Assembly (NCBI GenBank): GCA_013287135.1
Contig: JABDEK010000017.1
Span: 1-64,000 of the forward strand
DNA from: Acidobacteriota bacterium
GTDB lineage: Bacteria > Acidobacteriota > Terriglobia > Acidiferrales > UBA7541
Length of the DNA stretch: 64,000 nt
Direction: 5' to 3'
In this document: positions 1 to 7,828 of the stretch, in pieces
Layout: each line of letters begins with the position of its first letter
Position numbering within the stretch: position 1 is the first letter of the stretch
The notes under the pieces: model-generated
What the model was told of the DNA's origin: nothing
Seen by the model: the letters and a program-made list of their open reading frames with translations, nothing else
Database searches by the model: none
Made by a program: the position numbers and the translations under genes

Positions 1-472
1 CGGATACTTTTCCCTCGTAACAAATGACGGTGGTCTTGTTTGTAGTGTAGGCAACATAGAAGTCGGTTCCGATCACACCAATCACCGCGTTAGGCGTGGT
101 GACCTGGAATTTACCTGCGGGCTGTGTGATCTTCACCACCTGACTGCGTACCTTGCCGAAATTCATCTCAAGGGAGGTTTGTTGGGAAGCACCGTCATGC
201 TGCACGATGCGAAGTTCGCTCTCAGAGCCTAGGCTCAGAATTGAACCATCGTCCAATCCGGCGCGCACCCGCCCTGAATGCGTGGTCTTCAACACATCGT
301 TCCATTGCAGGTCCTCTTTCACTTTCGCAGGCTGAGAATTGCGAGTAGCGGCCGGGATCATGGCGCTGATCTGGCCGGCGTGTTGGGCGCCTGTCTGTGG
401 GTTGGCCAATACCGGTAAAGAACATAGCAGCAAACAAAGCGGTCCCGCCAAAATGCGTTTCAACAGATTCAT
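1..472 (-). CDS. FecR-domain secreted protein, partial (C-terminus outside window)
   Basis: This gene runs off the left edge, so the ORF track does not list it. Reading the minus strand from an ATG at 472 gives about 157 residues with no stop. The start is a signal peptide (MNLLKRILAGPLCLLLCSLP...LAN). The rest matches the FecR domain: a signal-like VRAGLDDGSILSLGSES stretch, then FGKVRSQVVKI and FQVTTPNAVIGVIGTDFYV, the typical FecR core followed by an EGKVS strand. In Acidobacteriota such proteins are common as free-standing periplasmic proteins, not only as sigma regulators of iron uptake; no sigma factor or TonB gene is visible here. Its true length and C-terminal domains are unknown. Confidence 0.82.
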   Translation of the reverse strand, partial: MNLLKRILAGPLCLLLCSLPVLANPQTGAQHAGQISAMIPAATRNSQPAKVKEDLQWNDVLKTTHSGRVRAGLDDGSILSLGSESELRIVQHDGASQQTSLEMNFGKVRSQVVKITQPAGKFQVTTPNAVIGVIGTDFYVAYTTNKTTVICYEGKVS

Positions 473-652
473 AGTTTTTCCCTGTTCGAAGCAAATTTCC
501 TAAGTTCAATCTTCGCATCGGACTTATGAAAGTCAACGTGGGAACATTCGGGATGTCGCTTATATGCTTACATCCGATACGCAACGTCCATCGCCATTGT
601 TCCTCTAGCCGTGTGATTCGGATGCAGAGCTCGTGTTAGAGTCTCGTCAGAC

Positions 653-1141
653 ATGCTGGCCTATCTTTGTGGTCCAATCGAATTCGCCGAAGACGGTGGC
701 AGACTCTGGCGGCAGAAACTCGCGCCTTTCTTGCGAGAGCAACTGGGCCAGCGCGTTTACGATCCGGCAGAAGACGAATTGAAAAACCTTACCGGGGAAG
801 AAGCCGCCCATTTTCGCGAATGGAAGACGAATGACATTGAACGCTTCCGCCGCACTGTTCGCAAAATCATAGCCTTCGACCTAGACCTGATCGAAAACAA
901 AGCAGATTATGTGATCTGCTTCTGGCCTTCGGCAAATGCGCAAAGTGGCGGCACTCCAGCCGAACTCACCGTAGCTTATCGCAAAGGCATTCCGGTTTAT
1001 CTGGTGACCCCGATCCCGCTGGAAGAGGTAAGCGGCTGGATGCTTGCGTGCTCCGACCATTTGTTCAAGTCCATCGAAGAGTTAAAAGAATTTCTGGCGC
1101 TAAAGTTTTCGCGTGAGAAACAAACTCAACTCTGGAAGTAG
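653..1141 (+). CDS. Nucleoside 2-deoxyribosyltransferase-like protein
   Basis: The 162-residue protein opens with AYLCGPIEFAEDGG, the first strand and loop of the nucleoside 2-deoxyribosyltransferase-like fold. It later has FDLDLIENKADYVICFW and SGGTPAELTVAYRKGIPVYLV, where the GTxxEL segment supplies the usual catalytic glutamate. Relatives cleave or transfer the N-glycosidic bond of (deoxy)nucleosides, but many members of this fold have no known substrate. It stands alone, 137 bases before yjjX on the same strand; both could act on nucleotide pools, which is inference. No clear ribosome binding site precedes the ATG. Family assignment is fairly safe, substrate is not. Confidence 0.65.
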   Translation: MLAYLCGPIEFAEDGGRLWRQKLAPFLREQLGQRVYDPAEDELKNLTGEEAAHFREWKTNDIERFRRTVRKIIAFDLDLIENKADYVICFWPSANAQSGGTPAELTVAYRKGIPVYLVTPIPLEEVSGWMLACSDHLFKSIEELKEFLALKFSREKQTQLWK

Positions 1142-1279
1142 GTCCCGCAGTTTCTTCCAGCGCTAACCCCCGCGACTATCCTCGCTAATTGTCAGAAATA
1201 TATTCGCCTAAGAATTCCGCGTCATCAGCGTAGAGAACTTCTCGCCGCTAAATCCTTATCCTGATAAAATCCGCGCCGC

Positions 1280-1882
1280 ATGGGGAAAATTATCATCGCC
1301 GTTGGAAGCGTGCGTCTGGTGAAAATGAATGCGGTCTCCGCAGCGCTCAGGTCCTTCGGCTCCTTCTTGAATGCGAGTTCGGAATTCGAGATTGAAGGAA
1401 TCGATGTTCCGAGCGGCGTCCGACATACTCCCCTGACCCGTGAAGACACCATGACTGGCGCGCGTCAGCGAGCGGAAGCCCTACTGAACATGGCGCGAGA
1501 AAAAAATGCGCCCTGGGAATATTTTGTAGGCCTCGAAGGAGGGTTGGAGGTCGTTCACGACGGTTCCGCTCGATTGGTCTTTCTTGAGAATTGGGCCTAC
1601 GTCGCAGACCGAAGCCGGCTGGGGTTTTTCGGACAGTCCGGAGCGGTGCCGCTGCCGGATACGCTCGTTAGGTCGGTGCTGGATCAAGGTGTGGAATTAT
1701 CAGAAGCGATCGATGCTTTTGCAGGCAGTCACGGCATACGTGACGCGCAAGGGGCGTGGGGAATCCTCACGCATAACCTGATTACGCGCCAGGACGCTTT
1801 CCAGGCTGCGGTCATCAATGCCTTCGCGCCGTTCTTTAATAGCGAGATATATTCGCAGCATTGCAAGCGCGGGATTGGCTAG
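1280..1882 (+). CDS. yjjX: Inosine/xanthosine triphosphatase (YjjX/DUF84 family)
   Basis: The 200-residue protein matches the YjjX family of non-canonical purine NTP phosphatases. It has the N-terminal IIIAVGSVRLVKMNAV strand-loop (usual form S.N..K..AV), the variable-purine loop GIDVPSGVRHTPLTREDTM and the family core YFVGLEGGLEV. Known members hydrolyse ITP and XTP and so keep deaminated purines out of nucleic acids; length is normal for the family. The gene is followed 138 bases later by the insertion sequence, so its downstream neighbours may have been separated from it. Confidence 0.85.
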   Translation: MGKIIIAVGSVRLVKMNAVSAALRSFGSFLNASSEFEIEGIDVPSGVRHTPLTREDTMTGARQRAEALLNMAREKNAPWEYFVGLEGGLEVVHDGSARLVFLENWAYVADRSRLGFFGQSGAVPLPDTLVRSVLDQGVELSEAIDAFAGSHGIRDAQGAWGILTHNLITRQDAFQAAVINAFAPFFNSEIYSQHCKRGIG

Positions 1883-2020
1883 CGTGGCGTGTAGACGAAA
1901 TGCGACAGCTAGCTGGATCAGCTGGATCCAGCTATCTCGGAAGGTAAGCACTACCTCGCATCAATCAGACCTGACGGCTGGGCCTTTCCCTCTGAGCTGA
2001 GGTGGTAGAGGAACCGTGTT

Positions 2021-2030
2021 CTATTTTCGC
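2021..2030 (+). repeat. Candidate left terminal inverted repeat of the IS
   Basis: CTATTTTCGC, exact reverse complement of 3723-3732. It lies 53 bases upstream of the first ORF of the element. The match is short, so chance is possible, but its position flanks the transposase unit as expected. Confidence 0.4.
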
Positions 2031-2043
2031 TTTCAGAAAAAGC

Positions 2044-2080
2044 TTGCATTTTCGGTGTAACTTGTAGTATTAGTGCTACA
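2044..2080 (+). promoter_or_regulatory. Promoter with overlapping palindromic operator-like site before the IS ORFs
   Basis: TTGCAT at 2044-2049 and TAGTAT at 2065-2070 (15-base spacer) resemble -35 and -10 boxes. An inverted repeat TGTAG-N8-CTACA at 2063-2080 overlaps the -10 and ends two bases before the ATG at 2083. There is no room for a ribosome binding site, so the mRNA may be leaderless or nearly so. The palindrome could be a repressor site or a host sequence at the insertion point; both readings are inference. Confidence 0.4.
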
Positions 2081-2082
2081 AT

Positions 2083-2436
2083 ATGAAGCAAGAACCCCAC
2101 GGCCCTCGGTCCGCTCGTCTTCGCCAACGCAAGTTTCATCTGCTCCACCGTTTCCCCATCCCACCCGATCTGCTGCCCGGAACCCTCACCCGCAGTTTCA
2201 CCCGCTGCGGGAATCCTCGCTGCCATTGCGCTCACGAGAAAGGCCATGAGGCTTGGACACTCACCTTCATGGTCAAGGGCCGGCGCCGTGTAGAGCGCAT
2301 TCCCCGGGATTGGGTGGAGGAGGTCGAGCAACGCGTCTCGGCCGGGCGCGAATTTCAAGACGCCGTGCGCGAAGTGCTGGCAGCCAACGCGGAGCTTTTG
2401 ATCTTGGCCCGCCAGCAGCGCAAGAAAAAGAGGTAG
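2083..2436 (+). CDS. DUF6788-type zinc-finger-like protein, first ORF of the IS
   Basis: The 117-residue basic protein carries the DUF6788 signature: a cysteine knuckle RCGNPRCHCAHEKGHEAW (C-x4-C-x-C followed by H-x3-H), then a strand-rich segment with MVKGRRRVERIP and a helical C-terminus ending in a lysine run. The family is commonly found beside DDE transposases, and the knuckle suggests a nucleic-acid-binding zinc site. The ATG follows the promoter region directly with no ribosome binding site; an in-frame stop at 2071 excludes an upstream start. The 3' end, AAG AAA AAG AGG TAG, may be a -1 slippage site that joins this ORF to the transposase. Confidence 0.7.
   Translation: MKQEPHGPRSARLRQRKFHLLHRFPIPPDLLPGTLTRSFTRCGNPRCHCAHEKGHEAWTLTFMVKGRRRVERIPRDWVEEVEQRVSAGREFQDAVREVLAANAELLILARQQRKKKR
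2424..2430 (+). other. Candidate -1 ribosomal frameshift site G_AAA_AAG
   Basis: In the DUF6788 frame the last codons are AAG AAA AAG AGG TAG. The AAA_AAG pair is a known slippery tandem in IS elements and dnaX. A -1 slip here enters the transposase frame (GAA AAA GAG GTA GCG), which has no ATG, GTG or TTG between 2433 and about 2570 although that stretch looks like genuine transposase N-terminus. Confidence 0.45.
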
Positions 2437-3632
2437 CGCTCCTGAAGAGCTCGACGCCACGCCGGGTATGGAAGTTCGTCATCCAGCATTTTCAGCTGTC
2501 AGCTTACTTCCGTTCTCCCGGCGATGGGCGTGCCAGCCACAAGATTTCAGCGAAAGATCTGCTGTGGTCGATGGTCCTGGGCACGATCTTGCGGCAATGG
2601 GCTTTCCTGGCCATTGAGTCGCTGGTGGGATCGCAAGCACGAAGGAACCTCAGCATCAGCCGGAAGTTCGGCGATGATGCTTTGGGGTATTTCACCGAAC
2701 GGTTAGATCCGGCACCCACGCGGGCGACTCTGGCTGCCGTGCTCCACCGCGCCAAGCGCAACAAGGCTTTCGAGGACTGCCATTTCGTCGGCCTGGCCCT
2801 GGATGGCACGACCGGCGGACGACGGCGAAAGAAGGGATGTTCCTTGTGCCGTCCCTACCACCATGCTCAGCAAGAGATCCTTGGCTATCGTCATCACTTG
2901 GTCCTGGCCGCCGTGGTTGGTGGTGACCTCACCCTACCGGTGGATGTCGAGCCCTATGGGCCGGGCGACAGCGAATACGCAGCAGGGCAGCGCTTGTTGC
3001 GTCGCGTGCGCGCGAACCTGGGGGCGCGCTTTATTGATTACGTGGTTGTCGACGGAGGATTTGCCACCGCCCCTTTTCTGCACGTGGCCGCAGAAGCGGG
3101 TTGGCCGGTGGTCGCCCGGCTGAAGGACAATCTGCCCGAATTATCTCGAGCGGCTGAGCGGCGCTTCCGCTCCCGACCGCCGGACCTCGCGTTCCAGGAG
3201 GGCACCGATCGCGTGGAGATCTGGGATGCAGACGATTTTGATCCTTGGGAAGGATTGCAGTGGGACACCGTGCGCGTCATTCGTTACCGCCAACATCATC
3301 GGAACGGTGAAGTTGTCGAGGCCTATTGGCTCACCAATTTCTCGCATCAGATGAGCCGTCGCTGCCTATACTACATGGCGAAGAGCAGATGGCAGATTGA
3401 AAATGAAGGCTTCAACGATGCCAAAAACCGCTACGGACTGGAACACATTCGCCATCATCATGAACGCAGCCTGCTCATCGTGTGGCTGCTAACCTGTTTG
3501 AGTCTCACGCTGGAGCGGCTCTATCGTTTGCGGTATCTGCATCGCGGGTCGCATCCGACGCGCACCGCCATTGACCTGTACCGTCTTCTGCTTCTCGGCC
3601 TATCCATCCCGGTCGTCACCGATTCCACTTGA
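2433..3632 (+). CDS. DDE transposase (IS4-like), second ORF, probably made by frameshift
   Basis: About 399 residues after leaving the DUF6788 frame. The catalytic triad is visible: D in VGLALDGTTGG, D in YVVVDGGFATAP, and E in SRWQIENEGFNDAK. The last segment resembles the Y-R-E-K signature of IS4-type transposases. YWLTNFS and the C-terminal helix LLIVWLLTCLSL are also typical. The track starts this ORF at a TTG at 2253, but the first 60 residues there are a low-complexity Gly/Arg shadow of the DUF6788 gene; protein-like sequence begins near 2433 with VALLKSSTPRRVWKF. No stop interrupts it, so the element could still be active. DNA-level copies elsewhere in the genome would test that. Confidence 0.8.
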   Translation, partial: VALLKSSTPRRVWKFVIQHFQLSAYFRSPGDGRASHKISAKDLLWSMVLGTILRQWAFLAIESLVGSQARRNLSISRKFGDDALGYFTERLDPAPTRATLAAVLHRAKRNKAFEDCHFVGLALDGTTGGRRRKKGCSLCRPYHHAQQEILGYRHHLVLAAVVGGDLTLPVDVEPYGPGDSEYAAGQRLLRRVRANLGARFIDYVVVDGGFATAPFLHVAAEAGWPVVARLKDNLPELSRAAERRFRSRPPDLAFQEGTDRVEIWDADDFDPWEGLQWDTVRVIRYRQHHRNGEVVEAYWLTNFSHQMSRRCLYYMAKSRWQIENEGFNDAKNRYGLEHIRHHHERSLLIVWLLTCLSLTLERLYRLRYLHRGSHPTRTAIDLYRLLLLGLSIPVVTDST

Positions 3633-3722
3633 GATCGGCGGGGTCGCTTCACTGTACCCTGAATTTTTCCACGCCGAGCCCGGCAGATCGCACGGGCGTC
3701 TCGACATAGCGAAATTCACCCC

Positions 3723-3732
3723 GCGAAAATAG
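3723..3732 (-). repeat. Candidate right terminal inverted repeat of the IS
   Basis: GCGAAAATAG, exact reverse complement of 2021-2030, 90 bases after the transposase stop. The 256 bases between the transposase and tdk otherwise hold only the IS tail and the tdk leader; I see no gene there. Confidence 0.4.
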
Positions 3733-3888
3733 GCCGCGACCGCGGCGCGCGCTTGCCCCAGCGCATTACTCAGGTCGAAAACGACTCCTCAGAGCTCGGC
3801 GTCACCAAATTTCCGAAACTGCTGAGCTGGATCTGGAGCGCTCAATTTTCAGCAAAGTATGTGCTAGCCTAACGGCAGGAGACGAGGC

Positions 3889-4512
3889 GTGGACATTGTG
3901 AAAGGGAACATGGGCTGGATAGAAGTTGTAGTCGGACCAATGTTCTCCGGCAAAAGCGAAGAGCTGATTCGGCGACTGCGGCGTGCTGAGATTGCGAAAC
4001 AACGCGTTCAGATTTTTAAGCCGGTAATCGATCAGCGCTACGCGAAGAACGGAATCGTCAGCCATTCCGGCCTCGAGCTGGATTCAGAGCTGGTGAAAAC
4101 GGGCGAAGAGATTCTCACAATGGTCGCGCCGCGCACCGAAGTGGTTGGAATTGACGAAGCACAATTCCTTGGTGAGAGCGTTGTGGAAAGTTGCGTGAAA
4201 CTCGCCGATCTAGGCAAACGAGTGATCGTCGCGGGTCTCGACACGGATTTCATGGGACGTCCTTTCGAGCCCATGCCGCGTCTGCTCGCTGTAGCGGAAG
4301 AAATCACCAAGCTGCTGGCCATTTGTATGCGCTGCGGCAATCCTGCCGTGCATACGCAGCGACTAGTTGCCTCCGAAGAACTGATAGTTGTTGGTGCGGG
4401 TGGAATGTATGAAGCGCGCTGTCGCCGCTGCTTCGAACCGCTTTTGGCGGCGCAGAAGATAGAAGAAGAAAAAGGCTCCGCTCCCCCGAAAGTTCGGGCT
4501 GCGATCAGTTAA
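3889..4512 (+). CDS. tdk: Thymidine kinase (type II)
   Basis: Phosphorylates thymidine to dTMP in the salvage pathway, in the cytoplasm. The 207-residue protein has the P-loop [17 protein letters not shown], the Walker B-like [10 protein letters not shown] with the catalytic Glu, the substrate loop [14 protein letters not shown], and a four-cysteine zinc site CMRCGNP...CRRCF in the lasso region. The track's GTG start at 3889 has GGAG eight bases upstream; an ATG at 3910 would trim seven residues and begin [12 protein letters not shown], closer to the usual family start. Its stop overlaps the convergent nagZ by eight bases. Confidence 0.93.
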   Translation: MDIVKGNMGWIEVVVGPMFSGKSEELIRRLRRAEIAKQRVQIFKPVIDQRYAKNGIVSHSGLELDSELVKTGEEILTMVAPRTEVVGIDEAQFLGESVVESCVKLADLGKRVIVAGLDTDFMGRPFEPMPRLLAVAEEITKLLAICMRCGNPAVHTQRLVASEELIVVGAGGMYEARCRRCFEPLLAAQKIEEEKGSAPPKVRAAIS

Positions 4513-5596
4513 GTTTTCCAAGTTTTTTCGCGAGCTGCGAACGTATTTTCTCCGCGATTGCCCGGTGTTGTTTACGTCCCACCACTTCGAGTGCGGGCGG
4601 AGTCTGATCTGTTGGCTTCAATTTTTGCCGCAGGCGCTCGATTCGGTCATGGCTCGTGCGCCATTCCCAGTCGTCAAATTCCCCTCGACTCCGCGCCAAG
4701 GAGAGACGTTCGAGCGTAGGTTTCACTAGTTTCCAATCGTGGCAGAGCAGCGCCATGTCACTGCCCGCTTGAAAAGTCAGTACAGCGGATTCCGCAGGCG
4801 TCCAGGTATTGGCTATGGCTCCCATGGCTAAATCGTCGGCCAGAATCACGCCGTCGAACTTCGCGCCGCGCAAAATGCCGCTGAGCACCTGGCACGAAAG
4901 ACTTGCAGGAAATTTAGCGTCAATTTCCGGAAGAAAAATGTGTGCGGTCATAATCATGGGGACCTTCGCGGATATAAGCGCCTCAAATGGGATGAGCTCG
5001 GCAGATTTCAGCCGCTTCAAGTCGCCCCTAAAAACCGCTGAGTCCAGGTGCGGATCGACGGTAACGTCGCCGTGGCCTGGAAAATGTTTCGCGCATGCCA
5101 GGACTCCTCCTTTGGCAAGCCCGCGCGCGAAAGCCACGCCGAGACGCGAAACTTTTTGCGGATCCGAGCCGAAGCTGCGGCCAAGCGTCACCGGACTGTC
5201 CGGATGCGCGTGCAAATCAAGCATGGGCGCAAAATCCAAGTTGCACCCGACACTGCGCAACTCACGCGCAAGCGCCACAGCCTGTCTCTCGACCATTTCT
5301 GCATCGTCCAATTTGCCCAAATCTTCTGGTGACACCCATTGCGTGAAAGGTTCCGGCAGCGAGAATCGCGTGCCGCCTTCTTGATCGATTCCAAGGAAGA
5401 GCGGATGGCCTGCGGCGGCCTTAATTTCATCTGTGAACGCTCGTAACTCCGCGGGCGCGCTAAAATTTCTTGGGTAGAGAACCACGCCGCCCAGACCTTG
5501 CGCCAGGAGGTCGCGCAATTCGCTCGGTATTTCACGGCCATGAAAACCTACAATTAATTTTTCGAGCACTTCGGCTGACACTCGCGGTGGAGTCAT
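4505..5596 (-). CDS. nagZ: Beta-N-acetylhexosaminidase NagZ (GH3)
   Basis: Removes N-acetylglucosamine from anhydro-muropeptides during peptidoglycan recycling. The 363-residue, single-domain protein has the GH3 barrel landmarks [29 protein letters not shown] (general acid/base His loop characteristic of NagZ) and [13 protein letters not shown], which carries the nucleophile Asp. No signal peptide is seen, in line with a cytoplasmic NagZ. The C-terminal tail of roughly 60 residues is basic and unremarkable. It is divergent from the GHMP kinase gene 90 bases away, so the two share an intergenic promoter region. Confidence 0.9.
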   Translation of the reverse strand: MTPPRVSAEVLEKLIVGFHGREIPSELRDLLAQGLGGVVLYPRNFSAPAELRAFTDEIKAAAGHPLFLGIDQEGGTRFSLPEPFTQWVSPEDLGKLDDAEMVERQAVALARELRSVGCNLDFAPMLDLHAHPDSPVTLGRSFGSDPQKVSRLGVAFARGLAKGGVLACAKHFPGHGDVTVDPHLDSAVFRGDLKRLKSAELIPFEALISAKVPMIMTAHIFLPEIDAKFPASLSCQVLSGILRGAKFDGVILADDLAMGAIANTWTPAESAVLTFQAGSDMALLCHDWKLVKPTLERLSLARSRGEFDDWEWRTSHDRIERLRQKLKPTDQTPPALEVVGRKQHRAIAEKIRSQLAKKLGKLN

Positions 5597-5686
5597 CGGC
5601 TCATCTGTTATGATGCGCGAGTTCTTTAGAACTCATAGTGTTTCGTCACCACATTCAGAGTAGCCGCCAAGGAGTTTTCAAACAAG

Positions 5687-6697
5687 ATGCGTATCGAAGC
5701 GCGTGCTCCCACAAGAGTCGATCTGGCCGGCGGGACGCTGGACATCTGGCCGCTGTATTTATTTCACCAGCCCGCGTTTACCTTGAATTGTGCCATCAGC
5801 TTGTACGCCTCCTGCACGCTGGAAACGCGCCGAAACAGTAAGTCCCTCAGGCTGATTTCGCTCGACACAAATCAAAGCGAAGAATTCTCGTCCTGGGGCG
5901 CGCTAGCGGATTCCTCACACTGCCGACTTCCGCTGCTGGCGCAATTTGCGAAGCATTTTCATTTCTCGCGAGGTTTGACCATCACGACCAATTCTCAGGC
6001 CCCGGCTGGCGCTGGCATTTCCGGCTCAAGTGCGCTGGCCGTGGCGCTTTCGGCTGCCTTTGATCGATTCACCAACTGGGGTGCGAGCCGCGTTGACTGG
6101 ATCCATCTAAGCCGTGATGTCGAATGCGTCGTTTTGGGTGTTACGACCGGGACGCAGGACCATTACCCCGCAGCTTTCGGCGGCGTTAGTCTGATTTCGT
6201 ACGGTCTCGGCGGCGAAAGTCGTTCGGAGCTTGGCGCTGACACTGACGAACTCGAAAAGCGATTGGTCGTCTGTTACACCGGCAAGCCGCGCCGGTCCGG
6301 GATCAACAATTGGAAAATCGTGAAGGCTCACATCGACGGCGACCGCCAGGTTTGGCGAAACCTCGAAGAAATTGCAAAGATCGCGCAAGAAATGCCCGCA
6401 AGCATCCGCGCCGGCAATTGGAAGGAAGCTGGGCGATTGTTGCGCGCGGAATGGAACCACCGCAGACGCAATCTGCCCACGATTTCGACGCCGACCATAG
6501 ATCGCATCATTGCGCAAGCGCGAAAAGCCGGCGCGCTCGGCGGAAAAGTTTGCGGAGCCGGTGGTGGAGGTTGCGTGGCGCTGCTAATCGAGCCTGGCTC
6601 GCGGGCTCGCGTGGAAGAAGCCGCGACCTCAGCAGGTGGACAAGTGCTGCCTGTACGAATCGACCGCCGCGGTGTTCGAGTACGGCTAGTACACTGA
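5687..6697 (+). CDS. GHMP-family sugar kinase
   Basis: The 336-residue protein has all three GHMP kinase motifs: RVDLAGGTLDIWPL at the N-terminus (substrate side), the ATP-binding loop APAGAGISGSSALAVALSAA, and KVCGAGGGGCVALLI near the C-terminus. It most resembles the heptose/fucose kinase branch (HddA-like), but the substrate cannot be read from sequence. The start codon has AAGGAG upstream with a long spacer of about 12 bases. The divergent nagZ neighbour suggests a sugar released in cell-wall recycling; that is inference only. Confidence 0.75.
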   Translation: MRIEARAPTRVDLAGGTLDIWPLYLFHQPAFTLNCAISLYASCTLETRRNSKSLRLISLDTNQSEEFSSWGALADSSHCRLPLLAQFAKHFHFSRGLTITTNSQAPAGAGISGSSALAVALSAAFDRFTNWGASRVDWIHLSRDVECVVLGVTTGTQDHYPAAFGGVSLISYGLGGESRSELGADTDELEKRLVVCYTGKPRRSGINNWKIVKAHIDGDRQVWRNLEEIAKIAQEMPASIRAGNWKEAGRLLRAEWNHRRRNLPTISTPTIDRIIAQARKAGALGGKVCGAGGGGCVALLIEPGSRARVEEAATSAGGQVLPVRIDRRGVRVRLVH

Positions 6698-6833
6698 CGT
6701 TTCCGCTTTTGCGCGCCGGCAGGGGAATCCTGTTGCGACGGGCCGCCACTCACCTGCAACCATCCAAGCTTGCCGCGAATCCATATTCATCTGATCGTCA
6801 AAATACAATAAAATAGGCTCGGAACGGGCATCC

Positions 6834-7721
6834 ATGTACATTCGCTGCATTCTCGTAATTGTGGCTACGATGGGTATCAGTGGTGACATCGCTGATGTCA
6901 ATCGCTACCGCACGCCGGTGCTTCCGGACACGCCGGACATTGCTACGGCGCCCAGCTCCGTTCGCTCCGTGGACTTATATGGTCCTGGAATGTTTATTTC
7001 CGTGGGGCCGCAAGCCTCCAACAAACAGGCTCCGCTCCAACCGCAATCTCGGTTGGAAATTATCCGCTACGTTTCAGGGGAGTTTGCCAAAACGGTGTCG
7101 CCGATTCCCGGCGGACGAAGGGGATTCAGAATTCCGGTGGGCGAGAAATTAAACCAGGTTGAGTTGAGAAGGGCGCTACACCGTGAGGGCGCCGCGGTGA
7201 ACGCGGGCGAAACTGTACAAGTCACCAGTGTGGAGTTCCGCACTAGAGAAATTGTCGTCCAAGTGAACGGCGGAGGCAAAAAGCATTTTAATGTTCGCGA
7301 ACACCTGCAGGTCGGCATCGGAGGTTCACAAGCCCCGGGAGTGGGGCCCACCGGCCCACAAGAGAAACCAGGTGCTACGCTGATCCTGGATTATGGTGGC
7401 CCTATTCCGGATTTGAGCGCGGATGACGTAATGACGGCGTTGCAAGCATTCTTAAGCTTTTCCAAAGAGCAATCGGCTGCAGTGAATTGGGTGGATACCT
7501 TGCCCGCTCAATTTAAGGACGCCATCAAGGATCAGAAGGCAGTCGTGGGCATGGATCACGAAATGGTGCTGGCGGCGCTCGGACGTCCGGATCACAAAGT
7601 TCGCGAGCGCGATCCAGACGGTGCCGAGACGGAGGATTGGATTTACGGGAATCCGCCGGCCAGGACAGTCTTCGTCACCTTTAATGGCGATAAAGTAATC
7701 CGCGTGAAAGAATACGAGTGA
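6834..7721 (+). CDS. Conserved protein with BamE/SmpA-like C-terminal domain
   Basis: I do not recognise the full 295-residue protein. The N-terminus has a short hydrophobic stretch (YIRCILVIVATMGISG) that may be a signal peptide. Residues 235-295 resemble the BamE/SmpA fold: VVGMDHEMVLAALGRPDHK, then DWIYGNPPARTVFVTF and a final strand, the pattern in which a helix pair with MxxxxVxxxxGxP precedes a small sheet. The middle holds a Pro/Gly-rich linker. It ends only 107 bases before gap, but a promoter lies between, so it is probably a separate unit. Confidence 0.6.
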   Translation: MYIRCILVIVATMGISGDIADVNRYRTPVLPDTPDIATAPSSVRSVDLYGPGMFISVGPQASNKQAPLQPQSRLEIIRYVSGEFAKTVSPIPGGRRGFRIPVGEKLNQVELRRALHREGAAVNAGETVQVTSVEFRTREIVVQVNGGGKKHFNVREHLQVGIGGSQAPGVGPTGPQEKPGATLILDYGGPIPDLSADDVMTALQAFLSFSKEQSAAVNWVDTLPAQFKDAIKDQKAVVGMDHEMVLAALGRPDHKVRERDPDGAETEDWIYGNPPARTVFVTFNGDKVIRVKEYE

Positions 7722-7726
7722 CCGCG

Positions 7727-7755
7727 TTGACTTTTTTCCCCGCGCACCCTAGCAT
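7727..7755 (+). promoter_or_regulatory. Sigma-70-like promoter of the gap-pgk-tpiA run
   Basis: TTGACT at 7727-7732, a 17-base spacer, and TAGCAT at 7750-7755. It begins five bases after the stop of the preceding gene and leaves a leader of about 67 bases to gap. Confidence 0.55.
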
Positions 7756-7828
7756 CACCAGTCGGTAAGTACCTCGAGTACGCTTCGAGTTCGTCGTCCG
7801 CATTTCATTCGAGCTGCCGGGAGGCCTC

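Larger units (their letters stand above)
2021..3732 (+). mobile_element. Insertion sequence with DUF6788 ORF and DDE transposase
   Basis: About 1.7 kb holding a two-frame transposase unit on the plus strand. The proposed ends are a 10-base perfect inverted repeat, CTATTTTCGC at 2021-2030 and its complement GCGAAAATAG at 3723-3732, which lie just outside the coding region on both sides. Beyond those 10 bases the ends match poorly and I see no convincing target-site duplication, so the boundaries are provisional. The element sits between yjjX and tdk and does not visibly break a gene. The transposase is IS4-like in its motifs; I cannot assign an IS family name with confidence. Confidence 0.6.

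Noticed and set aside
1908-1940. Repeated AGCTGGATC words, also near 3830 beyond the IS
   Set aside because: I considered a target duplication, but the copies lie more than 90 bases from the terminal repeats and are not exact flanks, so chance similarity is more likely.
2253-2432. N-terminal 60 residues of the track's transposase ORF
   Set aside because: A Gly/Arg/Ala-rich shadow of the DUF6788 gene; the real transposase sequence starts near 2433.
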